Shown in pieces: positions 49,170-56,407 of a stretch of 56,407 nt of DNA. Under the pieces are notes generated by a model. It made no database searches, was not told the origin of the DNA, and was given only the letters and a program-made list of their open reading frames with translations. The DNA is from Dysgonomonadaceae bacterium PH5-43 (lineage in GTDB: Bacteria; Bacteroidota; Bacteroidia; Bacteroidales; Azobacteroidaceae). Positions within the stretch are counted from its first letter, which is position 1; each line of letters starts with the position of its first letter. Location of the stretch: contig JARXWK010000022.1 in the NCBI GenBank assembly GCA_029916745.1, positions 1 through 56,407 of the forward strand. The letters are read 5' to 3'. Position numbers and translations under genes: made by a program.

Positions 49170-50493
49170 CCACTTTCGTAATAAAAAGTAATTCTTTGTG
49201 GTCGTTAAATTCTGTTTTTCCTGTATTGAAAAAACGATGGGAGCATTCAAATGTTTTTGTATCTCCGCATCTGTTCAATATTTCCTCAATCTCTTCAAGT
49301 CTTATCTTATTCTCGGAAGAATTACTTTTGGAGTTGTAAGTATTATTGTAGGAAACTACTAGATAACGCGTATTCAGGTTCCGTACCAAGTCTTCAAAAC
49401 GGCTTCGAGCCTTGACGGTGCAATAAGCACTCATATTCTCCGGTTCCGGTTTAAGAGCTACTCCGTGTAGCTTCGGTTTATCCCATTTAATCAACGTCTC
49501 ATAGAGATGATAAAAACGGCAATACTGGCGGGAGTTATAAGGAGGATCAATATACACCAAATCTGATTTAATATTTCGCGCCAACAGATTTGCATCTTCT
49601 TTGTGAATTTCCACATTCTCAAAACCTTTTGCATCGATCATCCTCATCCGAAGAGGTTGAGGTTTAATCGGTTTCTTGATGTATGCGTCAAAATGCCCCA
49701 CCGTATTGGCTAATTTGTCGATATTATAAATAAGAGTCGCCAACAATATACTATACTCTTTTCCTGTCAACTCATGTTTCATATCTTCTATATTCTGCCG
49801 AATATGTCCGATAAGTTTTGATACACTGTGTTCATAAAACTTTCCGCCGAAATTTTCAGAAAAATAATTTTCCGGAATGGTTTCGGGATCAAGCGAATTG
49901 TAACTTGTGATTATACTGCTTACCTTATTCTCATTCCAATTGCCTGTTCCGAAAAATGCTTTATAGATAATGTTATTAGCATATAAGAAATCGTTCACAA
50001 TGACTTTCTTGTATTTGGATAATGCTCGAGCAGAAATAGTAGCCGTACCAGCAAATATATCTGTAAAGGTCTGCACATTTTTTGTTTCCGTTTCGATCAA
50101 ATCCATTATCCAGTCAGACAATTTAGCTTTACTGCCGATATACCTCCGACTTTCCAGTGCGATAGGCTTCTGATATATTACATCCTGGAATAAAGAAAGA
50201 TACTTGCTTCCATAGGCTATTTTATCCTCCGCAACTTTAAGTGCTTCTATGGCAACTTCCGGATATTCTAGGGTACTAACTATTTTGTCGCTTTCCCGCT
50301 GAATGAGAAGTTTTGTATCGTCAAAGTTATAAAATTGTGCCAATCGTTGAATTTGCTCGATAGTAGGCAAACGCTTACCGTTTTCGATTCGGCTCAATTG
50401 AGTTAAATCAATACCAACGTTCTGCTGAACCTCCTGCAAAGGAACTCCTGCTTCTTCACGTATCTCTTTTAATATGATTCCAACCGCGTACAT
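49114..50493 (-). CDS. XRE-domain/D12 adenine methyltransferase fusion of the R-M system
   Basis: Residues about 1-60 (MYAVGIILKEIREEAGVPLQEVQQNVGIDLTQLSRIENGKRLPTIEQIQRLAQFY) are an XRE-type HTH. Residues about 95-459 are a methylase: SRRYIGSKAKLSDWIMDLIE, TFTDIFAGTATISARALSKYKKVIVNDF, SDLVYIDPPYNSRQYCRFYHLYETLIKW, with the PPYNSRQY loop known from M.MlyI/M.PleI-like enzymes. The ATG at 50493 is chosen over the TTG at 50523 because a -7 box overlaps that TTG. The HTH may repress the operon, replacing a separate C protein. Confidence 0.88.
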   Translation of the reverse strand: MYAVGIILKEIREEAGVPLQEVQQNVGIDLTQLSRIENGKRLPTIEQIQRLAQFYNFDDTKLLIQRESDKIVSTLEYPEVAIEALKVAEDKIAYGSKYLSLFQDVIYQKPIALESRRYIGSKAKLSDWIMDLIETETKNVQTFTDIFAGTATISARALSKYKKVIVNDFLYANNIIYKAFFGTGNWNENKVSSIITSYNSLDPETIPENYFSENFGGKFYEHSVSKLIGHIRQNIEDMKHELTGKEYSILLATLIYNIDKLANTVGHFDAYIKKPIKPQPLRMRMIDAKGFENVEIHKEDANLLARNIKSDLVYIDPPYNSRQYCRFYHLYETLIKWDKPKLHGVALKPEPENMSAYCTVKARSRFEDLVRNLNTRYLVVSYNNTYNSKSNSSENKIRLEEIEEILNRCGDTKTFECSHRFFNTGKTEFNDHKELLFITKVDEARKNKSFPTLLCWGQI

Positions 50494-50503
50494 CCTACTT
50501 TTG

Positions 50504-50528
50504 TTTTTGACAATTATCGGCAAAAATA
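50504..50528 (-). promoter_or_regulatory. promoter with overlapping operator-like dyad for the R-M operon
   Basis: The minus-strand -7 box TATTTTTG lies at plus 50521-50528. A dyad, TTTTTGAC..GGCAAAAA (50504-50526), overlaps it and the predicted start near 50514. An XRE repressor binding here would block transcription, so the HTH-methylase could control its own operon. Confidence 0.5.
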
Positions 50529-50646
50529 AGAAATAAAACCCAAACGGACCATATATTTACTCTGGAATTTCGTTCCTTTTTGTTTTTTTACAGAAGAGCA
50601 TACACGAATTATATGACTATTTATAGCAATGCAGATACGATTTACT

Positions 50647-50673
50647 ACTAACTAACTGACTGACTAACTAACT
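50647..50673. repeat. tetranucleotide repeat (CTAA/CTGA)
   Basis: ACTAACTAACTGACTGACTAA and so on gives six to seven 4-base steps, ordered as CTAA-CTAA, CTGA-CTGA, CTAA-CTAA. It lies in the 289-base gap upstream of the R-M operon. Slippage could alter spacing, but no element is placed to be affected with certainty. Confidence 0.5.
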
Positions 50674-50782
50674 CATACAAAGCCTTTATTGCAATGACAA
50701 TCTTGTATCTCACCAATCATAAGAAAAATATAGAGAATCATTGCATATGAACGTCTTTATTGCCAATCCTATTAATTCTTTC

Positions 50783-51169
50783 CTATAATTCAGATATTAG
50801 TCGATATTCATTTGCCGATACTGTTTTTGATGAAGAAACTCCAATTAAAAGTCTGTATTCGTCTATTAATTCCTGCCTTAATTCACTGATTCCTGTTTTA
50901 TTGAAATTGTAAAATAATTCAAATGTCTTTAGTGCTCTTTCTTTTGTTGTATATTTTCTATCAAAAGAAATATCATAAGCATTTTTTCTTAATTCATAAA
51001 GAATCGTTATTACCTCTAAATGCTTAATCGAAACCTCTACGGGGAAAAACATTTGATTACTATCTAAAAAGTCGCTTGTTTCTCTTGCATATTTATCAAA
51101 CTGAACAACTTTCTCCCAATAATTCACTAGACAATCATCAAAACCAAAAGGAAGAAAGTGTAAGGGCAC
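50783..51169 (-). CDS. hypothetical protein (up to 128 aa), possibly a gene fragment
   Basis: The frame starts at GTG and reads PLHFLPFGFDDCLVNYWEKVVQFDKYARETSDFLDSNQMFFPVEVSIKHLEVITILYELRKNAYDISFDRKYTT. It is soluble and helical, with no known motif. It begins directly at the foot of the tRNA terminator, with no promoter between, so it may be the 3' part of a larger gene. An internal ATG (MFFPVEVSIKH) is another possible start. Lies between the tRNA pair and the R-M operon. Confidence 0.4.
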   Translation of the reverse strand: MPLHFLPFGFDDCLVNYWEKVVQFDKYARETSDFLDSNQMFFPVEVSIKHLEVITILYELRKNAYDISFDRKYTTKERALKTFELFYNFNKTGISELRQELIDEYRLLIGVSSSKTVSANEYRLISEL

Positions 51170-51170
51170 A

Positions 51171-51203
51171 AAAAAAGGCTCCTTATTCAGGAACCTTTTT
51201 TTG
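51171..51203 (-). terminator. terminator after the tRNA genes
   Basis: AAAAAAGG and CCTTTTTT pair, with TTCC/GGAA inside after a one-base bulge, around TTATTCA. It is A/T-flanked on both strands and 6 bases past the tRNA-Gly 3' end. Confidence 0.75.
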
Positions 51204-51209
51204 TCGAGA

Positions 51210-51281
51210 GCGGAAGACGGGGCTCAAACCCGCGACCCTCAGCTTGGAAGGCTAATGCTCTATCAACTGAGCTACTTCCGC
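51210..51281 (-). tRNA. tRNA-Gly (anticodon TCC)
   Basis: On the minus strand the acceptor GCGGAAG pairs with CTTCCGC. The anticodon loop CTTCCAA gives TCC, and the T arm has GGGTTTGAGCCC, a slight variant of GTTCGANNC. CCA is not encoded. It is cotranscribed with tRNA-Tyr 72 bases upstream. Confidence 0.9.
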
Positions 51282-51353
51282 ATTTGTGTAATTAAGAATG
51301 AAAACCATTCATTAATTGTTCTTTTGTATTCCAATCAATCCTCCGATTAATTG

Positions 51354-51435
51354 TGGGCAGTGATGGATTCGAACCACCGAAGGCGTAGCCAGCTGAGTTA
51401 CAGTCAGCCCCATTTGTCCACTCTGGTAACTGCCC
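51354..51435 (-). tRNA. tRNA-Tyr (anticodon GTA)
   Basis: On the minus strand the acceptor GGGCAGT pairs with ACTGCCC. The anticodon loop CTGTAAC holds GTA, and a long variable arm is present, giving an 82-base class II tRNA. The T arm has GGTTCGAATCC. Confidence 0.92.
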
Positions 51436-51475
51436 CTTTACTTATTATTTCAAAGCGAGTGCAAAGATAATGCTT

Positions 51476-51967
51476 TTAATTGAATCTGCAAGCAAATTGC
51501 ACCATTTTTATTGCAGTAATTGCTGCTTCGTCTCCTTTATTTCCATGTTTACCTCCAGCTCTGTCTATTGCTTGCTGCATATTATCGGTAGTTAACAGTC
51601 CGAATATATAAGGAATATCTCCTACCGAATTCATCTGAGCGAAACCGTTGGTAACTCCCGAACATACATAATCGAAGTGTGGAGTATCTCCTCTTACTAC
51701 ACAGCCTAAGCCAATTACAGCATCAGGGCGAATATTCTCTACAATACGTTTTGTGCCGTATATTAACTCAAAGCTACCAGGAACATAAGCTACTGTAATA
51801 TTTTCAGGTTTAGCTCCTGCCTTTATCAAAGTATTATAAGCACCTTCTTGTAGTTTCGATGTTATTTGTTCGTTCCACTCAGACACTACAATAGCAAACT
51901 TCATATCCGAAGCGTCTGGAATTGTAGAAAAATCGTAATCGGATAAATTATGAAACTCTGTTGCCAT
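51476..51967 (-). CDS. ribH: 6,7-dimethyl-8-ribityllumazine synthase
   Basis: The 163-residue protein has the lumazine synthase motifs: [70 protein letters not shown] (catalytic histidine in PHFDYV), and [33 protein letters not shown]. It makes the penultimate intermediate of riboflavin and forms 60-mers or pentamers. It sits 1 base after the TPR gene in the same direction. No FMN riboswitch is seen upstream. Confidence 0.97.
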   Translation of the reverse strand: MATEFHNLSDYDFSTIPDASDMKFAIVVSEWNEQITSKLQEGAYNTLIKAGAKPENITVAYVPGSFELIYGTKRIVENIRPDAVIGLGCVVRGDTPHFDYVCSGVTNGFAQMNSVGDIPYIFGLLTTDNMQQAIDRAGGKHGNKGDEAAITAIKMVQFACRFN

Positions 51968-51968
51968 C

Positions 51969-52667
51969 TTATTTATTCAAGAGAGCTTTATTGCGAGTTA
52001 TATATTTATCTACTACGTTTGCTTCTTTAGATTGAGGATACTTTGTTTTGATTGTAGTAAATAAGTCTAATGCCGATTTATAATCTTCTAAACTTTCGTA
52101 GGCTTTTGCTGCTTTATTAAGATATATCGGACTAAGAGTTGAGCTATTAGCTTTTTTTGCTGCTTTTTTGAAATAGTCAACACCTTTTTTTGTATTTCCT
52201 AAGCTTACTTCACAGTCTCCAATCATAGCTTGCACCTGAGCTGCAAATAATTTATCTTTTCCGCTATATTTCTTTAGCATTTTAAGAGCAGCCTCATAGT
52301 CTCCTGTATTATACAAACAAATACCAGCATAAGCTTTCGCTAAGTTAGCCGAAGCTGTTCCGCTATACTCACTCATTACTTCATTGAATCCGATACAATC
52401 AGTATCATTTCCATTTAGAGCTGTTTCCCACTCTTGGTCTGCAAAATAACGTTCACATGGGAATAACGCAACCTGAGCTTTTTGTTCTCTTGGTACTAAA
52501 TAAGCGTTATGAAACACGATAGCACCAACAACAATTAGTATTATCGCCACTACACCAATGATCATTTGTTTCCAATATTTATCTACAAACTGATCTGTTT
52601 TAGAAAGGATTTCTCCTACGTTTTGTTCTGCTTTAGAAGGAGCGCTTGCTTTTACTTTCTTTGCCAT
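51969..52667 (-). CDS. tetratricopeptide membrane protein (YfgM-like)
   Basis: The 232-residue protein has one N-terminal membrane segment ([24 protein letters not shown]) and periplasmic TPR repeats ([96 protein letters not shown]). It is related in plan to YfgM, an accessory of the Sec translocon and periplasmic chaperones. It is cotranscribed with ribH. Confidence 0.85.
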   Translation of the reverse strand: MAKKVKASAPSKAEQNVGEILSKTDQFVDKYWKQMIIGVVAIILIVVGAIVFHNAYLVPREQKAQVALFPCERYFADQEWETALNGNDTDCIGFNEVMSEYSGTASANLAKAYAGICLYNTGDYEAALKMLKKYSGKDKLFAAQVQAMIGDCEVSLGNTKKGVDYFKKAAKKANSSTLSPIYLNKAAKAYESLEDYKSALDLFTTIKTKYPQSKEANVVDKYITRNKALLNK

Positions 52668-52730
52668 TTAATTCTATATTATAAAAGTATTATTACTATT
52701 TAATTGATTTAACTTTCCAATTTCAAAGCG

Positions 52731-52738
52731 CAAAATTA
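52731..52738 (-). promoter_or_regulatory. -7 box for the TPR-ribH operon
   Basis: The minus strand reads TAATTTTG, matching TAnnTTTG, with a leader of about 57 bases to the TPR gene. Confidence 0.5.
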
Positions 52739-52802
52739 AGTTATTTAATATAATAAACGAAATTTATCATTATCTTTTTTTCTTATTTCCCTTATAAACC
52801 TC

Positions 52803-52810
52803 TATATTTG
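52803..52810 (+). promoter_or_regulatory. -7 box for the glycosyltransferase-like gene
   Basis: TATATTTG is a perfect match. The start would be near 52817, 26 bases before the ATG. It faces away from the TPR promoter. Confidence 0.55.
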
Positions 52811-52842
52811 TACTGAAAATCAATCTTTATACAATCAAGTAT

Positions 52843-53970
52843 ATGAAGTTTTTATTTGTGGTGCAAGGAGAAGGAAGAGGTCATCTTACCCAATCAATAG
52901 CTTTAAGAGATATTTTGGTTAAGCACGGACACGAGGTTGTTGCCGTTATGGTTGGGAAAAGCAACCGAAGAGAACTTCCAGGGTTCTTTCTCAAGAATAT
53001 TAAATCGCAGGTATTTACTTTCGACAGTCCTAACTTTCTGCCGGCTGCTAACAATAAGAAAACTAATATTTGGGCTTCTATCGCTTACAATTTGCTTAAA
53101 TCGCCAATGTATGTTAGAAGCATATATTATATAAGGAGTAAAATTAAAGATACAAAAGCCGATGTTGTAGTAAACTTTTATGATATGATGGCGGGACTAA
53201 CTTATGCTATTCACCCACCAAAAACACCACAGGTTAGTGTAGCGCATCAATATTTGTTTCTACACCCCGAATATAAATTTCCACACGAAAGCAAAGCCGA
53301 GTTAAAGATGCTAATGCTTTTCACTCGCATCACTTGCACTCGTTCGTCTAAGTTGTTTGCCCTGTCTATCGAAAAGAAAGACAATTTGCCCGATCATCAT
53401 ATAACTATAGTTCCTCCTCTTTTAAGGAAAAAAGTTTTAGAAACTAAAGCAACTAAAGGAGATTATCTTCACGGATATATGCTTAATGCGAACTATGCTT
53501 CTGAAATAATTGAGTATCAAAAAAACAATCCAGATATTCGTATGCACTTCTTCTGGGATAAGAAAGATGCCGAAGAGGAAACCGTTATCAACAAAAACCT
53601 TTCATTCCACAAACTGAACGACAATCTTTTTATCGATTATATGGCAGGGTGCGAAGCTTACGCAACCACAGCTGGTTTCGAGTCGGTTTGCGAAGCTATG
53701 TATTTAGGCAAGCCTGTGCTTATGGTTCCTACCCATATCGAACAATCGTGTAATGCCCACGAAGCATCGTTGGCAGGAGCTGGAATCGTAGCCGATGATT
53801 TTGATTTTGACGCTTTACTAAATTTCATTCCTAAACACAAAGCTAATCCCGAATTTAAGTCGTGGGCCGATAAGTCGGAAGAATATTGGATTAAAGAGTT
53901 CAACTTCAACCCTGAAGAATTAAACAAACAACGATTAGGCTATAAATTCGTTTTCGGAATATCTGATTAA
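52843..53970 (+). CDS. glycosyltransferase-like protein (GT-B fold)
   Basis: The 375-residue protein opens with KFLFVVQGEGRGHLTQSIALRDILVKHGHEVVAVMVG, the GT-B N-terminal motif with GHxTQ. The C-terminal domain has MAGCEAYATTAGFESVCEAMYLGKPVLMVPTHIEQSCNAHEASLAGAGIV, a nucleotide-sugar site like that of MurG and UGT-type enzymes (GFESVCEA, P, QxxNA). It is probably cytoplasmic and adds a sugar to an unknown acceptor. Its stop is 14 bases from that of the convergent HAD gene. Confidence 0.85.
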   Translation: MKFLFVVQGEGRGHLTQSIALRDILVKHGHEVVAVMVGKSNRRELPGFFLKNIKSQVFTFDSPNFLPAANNKKTNIWASIAYNLLKSPMYVRSIYYIRSKIKDTKADVVVNFYDMMAGLTYAIHPPKTPQVSVAHQYLFLHPEYKFPHESKAELKMLMLFTRITCTRSSKLFALSIEKKDNLPDHHITIVPPLLRKKVLETKATKGDYLHGYMLNANYASEIIEYQKNNPDIRMHFFWDKKDAEEETVINKNLSFHKLNDNLFIDYMAGCEAYATTAGFESVCEAMYLGKPVLMVPTHIEQSCNAHEASLAGAGIVADDFDFDALLNFIPKHKANPEFKSWADKSEEYWIKEFNFNPEELNKQRLGYKFVFGISD

Positions 53971-53984
53971 TATAGCAGCGTTGT

Positions 53985-54608
53985 TTAATCTTCAAAGATA
54001 TATCTGAAGTCTTCGCCGTTTAATGGCTGAAAAACTTTGAACCCAACAGCTTTTCCTGCTTCAATGTTATCTTTTCCATCTTCAATAAATAAAGTTTCGG
54101 AAGCTAATATGCCCGAGTCGGCTATTAATTGTTCATAAATAGACGGATTAGGCTTTGTTACTCCAAGTTTGTAAGAAAGATATAGCTTATCGAAATACTC
54201 ATCTAAGCTCTTTCCTTCAGAAGAAAAATCTTTAGATAACGCCCATTTCATTATCACTGGGTTTGTGTTGCTTAATAAATAAAGATTATAACCCTTAGCT
54301 CTTAAGTCTTCCAACATTTTCAGTTTATATATAGGTGTATCTTGTATAAAGCCCAACCAACCCCAATCAATATCTTCATCAGAAATATAAGTGCCTGCTT
54401 CTTCTCTAACAGCATCGTAAAATTCTTCTAACGTAAGCGTACCCTCTTCAAGTTCTAAAAAAATACCTTTTTGGTGATATGGGTCTAATAAGTCTGCCGC
54501 ATTTTTCAAACCTTTAGACTCGAAACGCCTTATAGCCTCACTTCTGTCGAGTGTAAGTATAACACCTCCTAAATCAAACACAATGTTTTTTATACCTTCT
54601 AAGTTCAT
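53985..54608 (-). CDS. HAD-superfamily phosphatase (subfamily IA, YihX-like)
   Basis: The 207-residue protein starts MNLEGIKNIVFDLGGVILTLDRSEAIRRFESKGL. Motif I is FDLGGV (the second Asp replaced by Gly as in YihX-type members). Motif II is YLLSNTNP, motif III the lysine in SYKLGVTKPNPSIYEQL, and motif IV FIEDGKDNIEAG. It probably dephosphorylates small sugar or nucleotide phosphates. The start at 54608 is preferred to one at 54641, which would lie over the -7 box at 54628-54635. Confidence 0.88.
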   Translation of the reverse strand: MNLEGIKNIVFDLGGVILTLDRSEAIRRFESKGLKNAADLLDPYHQKGIFLELEEGTLTLEEFYDAVREEAGTYISDEDIDWGWLGFIQDTPIYKLKMLEDLRAKGYNLYLLSNTNPVIMKWALSKDFSSEGKSLDEYFDKLYLSYKLGVTKPNPSIYEQLIADSGILASETLFIEDGKDNIEAGKAVGFKVFQPLNGEDFRYIFED

Positions 54609-54627
54609 ATCAATTAGTTTTAAGCCA

Positions 54628-54665
54628 CAAATATACGGCAATTATATAAAATTCCTGTAAATTTG
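54628..54665. promoter_or_regulatory. back-to-back -7 boxes; leaderless start for cca
   Basis: Minus-strand TATATTTG (54628-54635) serves the HAD gene with a short leader. Plus-strand TAAATTTG (54658-54665) serves the CCA enzyme. It is 5 bases before that ATG, so the transcript would have almost no leader. Confidence 0.55.
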
Positions 54666-54669
54666 CAGA

Positions 54670-56082
54670 ATGAATATAGATAACAAACATATTTCAGAGA
54701 AATTATCTGCTCCTATTTTTGGAGTAATTTCCGATTGCGCCGACAAACTAAACTTAGATACTTATGTAATCGGAGGATATGTAAGAGACCTTATACTTCA
54801 CCGCCAATCTAAAGACATAGATGTTATGTGTGTAGGTAGTGGCATAGAACTTGCTAAAACCGTAGCTAACACCTTAGGGAAGAAGGCTAAATTTGCTTTC
54901 TTCAAAACTTACGGTACTGCTCAGGTTAAATATAAAGATATAGAAATTGAATTTGTAGGTGCTCGTAAAGAATCGTACAACAAAGATTCGCGCAACCCTA
55001 TTGTCGAAAACGGAACTCTGCAAGACGACCTAAACCGACGCGACTTTACTATAAATGCGATGGCGATAAGCCTAAACAAAAAAAGCTTCGGAGAACTTAT
55101 CGACCCTTTCGATGGTTTAAGCGACATAGAAGATTATAGAATAAAAACTCCTCTCGACCCTGATATTACTTTCAGCGACGACCCTTTAAGAATGATGCGC
55201 GCCGTTAGGTTTGCTTCTCAGTTAGGTTTTTTTATCGACCCTGAAACTTTTGATGCCATAAACAGAAACAAAGATAGGATAAGCATTATAACTACCGAAC
55301 GCATAATAGACGAGTTCAATAAGATAATGCTATCTCCTCGTCCGTCTTTTGGATTGGAGATATTAGAACAAACTGGTTTACTCGAAATTATATTCCCCGA
55401 ACTAACAGCTCTTAAAGGCATTGAAACTAAAGAAGGTATAGGGCATAAAGATAATTTTGCCCACACTCTTAAGGTGCTTGACAATGTTGCAAAAAACTCT
55501 AATAACATATGGTTACGCTGGGCGGCATTGCTTCACGACATAGGCAAGCCTCGAGTTAAACGTTTCGACAATAAGTTAGGCTGGACGTTTCACGGACACG
55601 AATATAAAGGAATGAAAATGGCTGGTGGAATATTCAAAAGACTTAAACTTCCTCTTTACGACAAGTTGAAATATGTAGAGAAACTTATTTCTTTACATAT
55701 GCGTCCTATTGTTTTAGCCGACTATGAAGTTACAGACTCTGCCGTTAGGAGATTATTATTTGAGGCTGGAGATGACATTGACGACCTTATGCTTTTGTGT
55801 GAGGCTGATATTACTTCTAAAAACCCCGACAAGGTAAGAAAGTTCTTAAACAACTTTAAGTTAGTGCGTGAGAAACTCAAAGAGATTGAAGAGAAAGATA
55901 GAATACGCAACTTTCAACCTCCTATTGACGGCTTAGAAATAATGGAAATGTTTAATCTACCTCCTGGCAAAGAGGTAGGAGATCTTAAGACTGCTATTAA
56001 AGATGCTATACTCGATGGTATTATCCCTAACGAATACGAAGCAGCAAAAGAATACCTTATTGAACTAAAAACTAAGAACTAA
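54670..56082 (+). CDS. cca: CCA tRNA nucleotidyltransferase with HD domain
   Basis: The 470-residue enzyme has the class II nucleotidyltransferase head: VIGGYVRDLILHRQSKDIDVMCVG (GG...DxD), ARKESY, DLNRRDFTINAMAISLN and DPLRMMRAVRFASQLGF. An HD domain follows (RWAALLHDIGKPRVKRF, FHGHEYKGMKM, LISLHMRP). It adds or repairs the 3' CCA of tRNAs, needed here because the tRNA genes in the window do not encode it. The ATG is 5 bases after a -7 box. Confidence 0.95.
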   Translation: MNIDNKHISEKLSAPIFGVISDCADKLNLDTYVIGGYVRDLILHRQSKDIDVMCVGSGIELAKTVANTLGKKAKFAFFKTYGTAQVKYKDIEIEFVGARKESYNKDSRNPIVENGTLQDDLNRRDFTINAMAISLNKKSFGELIDPFDGLSDIEDYRIKTPLDPDITFSDDPLRMMRAVRFASQLGFFIDPETFDAINRNKDRISIITTERIIDEFNKIMLSPRPSFGLEILEQTGLLEIIFPELTALKGIETKEGIGHKDNFAHTLKVLDNVAKNSNNIWLRWAALLHDIGKPRVKRFDNKLGWTFHGHEYKGMKMAGGIFKRLKLPLYDKLKYVEKLISLHMRPIVLADYEVTDSAVRRLLFEAGDDIDDLMLLCEADITSKNPDKVRKFLNNFKLVREKLKEIEEKDRIRNFQPPIDGLEIMEMFNLPPGKEVGDLKTAIKDAILDGIIPNEYEAAKEYLIELKTKN

Positions 56083-56130
56083 GAACTAAGAGTGAAGAGT
56101 TGGCGCAAAGCGGCAAGCGAGCAAGCTCGC

Positions 56131-56262
56131 AGTTAAAAACTAAAAACTAAAAGTTAAAAGTTAGGACGCAAAGCGGCAATATACCTAAACAATCGTAGGC
56201 AACGCTTCGCTCGCCATACAGCTATGGAATGTAGCTTAACTTTTAGTTTTTAGTTTTTAACT
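56131..56262. repeat. 27-bp perfect inverted repeats in an intergenic repeat cluster
   Basis: The A-rich arm at 56131-56157 (AGTTAAAAACTAAAAACT start) is the exact complement of 56236-56262. Outside it, AACTAAGAACTAAGAGTGAAG (56074-56093) is mirrored by a CTTCACTCT side (56282-56302). Between are GCAAAGCGGC repeats. Related AACTAAAAGTT strings occur at 45320-45351 and in phage DNA at 17186-17211. The 325 bases after cca hold no gene; this cluster fills most of them. Confidence 0.7.
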
Positions 56263-56312
56263 TGTGCGAAGCACAACTCTTAGTTCTTAGTTCTTCACTC
56301 TATTATTTAATC

Positions 56313-56333
56313 TAACGTGAGTTCGATATAAGA
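56313..56333. repeat. second, inverted copy of the 21-bp repeat
   Basis: The 21 bases starting TAACGTGAGTTCGATATAAG are the exact reverse complement of 74-94. The surroundings are AT-rich intergenic DNA. Confidence 0.6.
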
Positions 56334-56407
56334 AATTCGATAAAAAATTAGCATAACAGCTAAAGATTGATTATATTTATGGTACTGAATTACAAACAAT
56401 TAATCAA

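Noticed and set aside
45404-51281. Genomic island integrated at the tRNA-Gly 3' end
   Set aside because: The layout (tRNA at one side, integrase at the other) invites this. However, I find no copy of the tRNA 3' end near the integrase, and the integrase is truncated.

Overview
The window looks like a low-G+C member of the Bacteroidales carrying most of a Mu-like transposable prophage. The host call rests on repeated TAnnTTTG promoter -7 boxes, the purH-mreB-mreC-mreD-PBP2-rodA gene order, a long SecA with a C-terminal zinc motif, and a DUF4105/Lnb-type membrane protein. A Dysgonomonas-like genus would fit the base composition, but nothing here proves it.

Positions 1 to about 25,912 are prophage, with visibly higher G+C and many CCGG tetramers. 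The left end and early genes lie upstream of the window. A leftward block (7,322 down to 1,140) encodes small and large terminase, DUF1320 protein, Mu gp29-type portal, a MuF head protein with a nuclease-like C-terminal extension, a gpG-like morphogenesis protein and a tail-completion protein. A divergent rightward block (7,493 to 24,733) encodes a ClpP-type head protease/scaffold, a major capsid protein with a BACON-like domain, an amidase endolysin, a small membrane protein, a candidate unimolecular spanin, a tail tube protein, tail chaperones joined by a probable -1 frameshift, the tape measure, distal tail and hub proteins, and tail-fibre proteins including one with an SGNH hydrolase domain. 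No sheath gene is seen, so a long non-contractile tail (D3112/B3-like plan) is likely. A reversed lipoprotein gene with its own promoter is a probable lysogenic-conversion gene. A D12-type adenine methylase occupies the extreme right, where Mu carries mom. The right end has Mu-like 22-bp-spaced transposase-site repeats, and the prophage interrupts an S41 peptidase gene whose 3' part follows.

Positions 26,789 to 44,684 are host housekeeping genes on the minus strand: purH with the rod-shape operon, glgB-manA, a CbpA-type DnaJ, secA, an alkaline-phosphatase-fold protein that has lost its catalytic residues, and a DUF4105 protein. Between purH and manA lie a 21-22-bp-period degenerate repeat and a possible 50-nt RNA.

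Positions 44,685 to 51,169 are accessory: a 23-bp-period repeat array, a tyrosine recombinase without its N-terminus joined to half of a palindromic repeat, and a type IIS-like restriction-modification system (AlwI-family endonuclease, two adenine methylases, one with an N-terminal XRE domain). After two tRNA genes (Gly, Tyr) the chromosome resumes with ribH, a TPR membrane protein, a glycosyltransferase-like gene, a HAD phosphatase and the CCA-adding enzyme, ending in intergenic inverted repeats.
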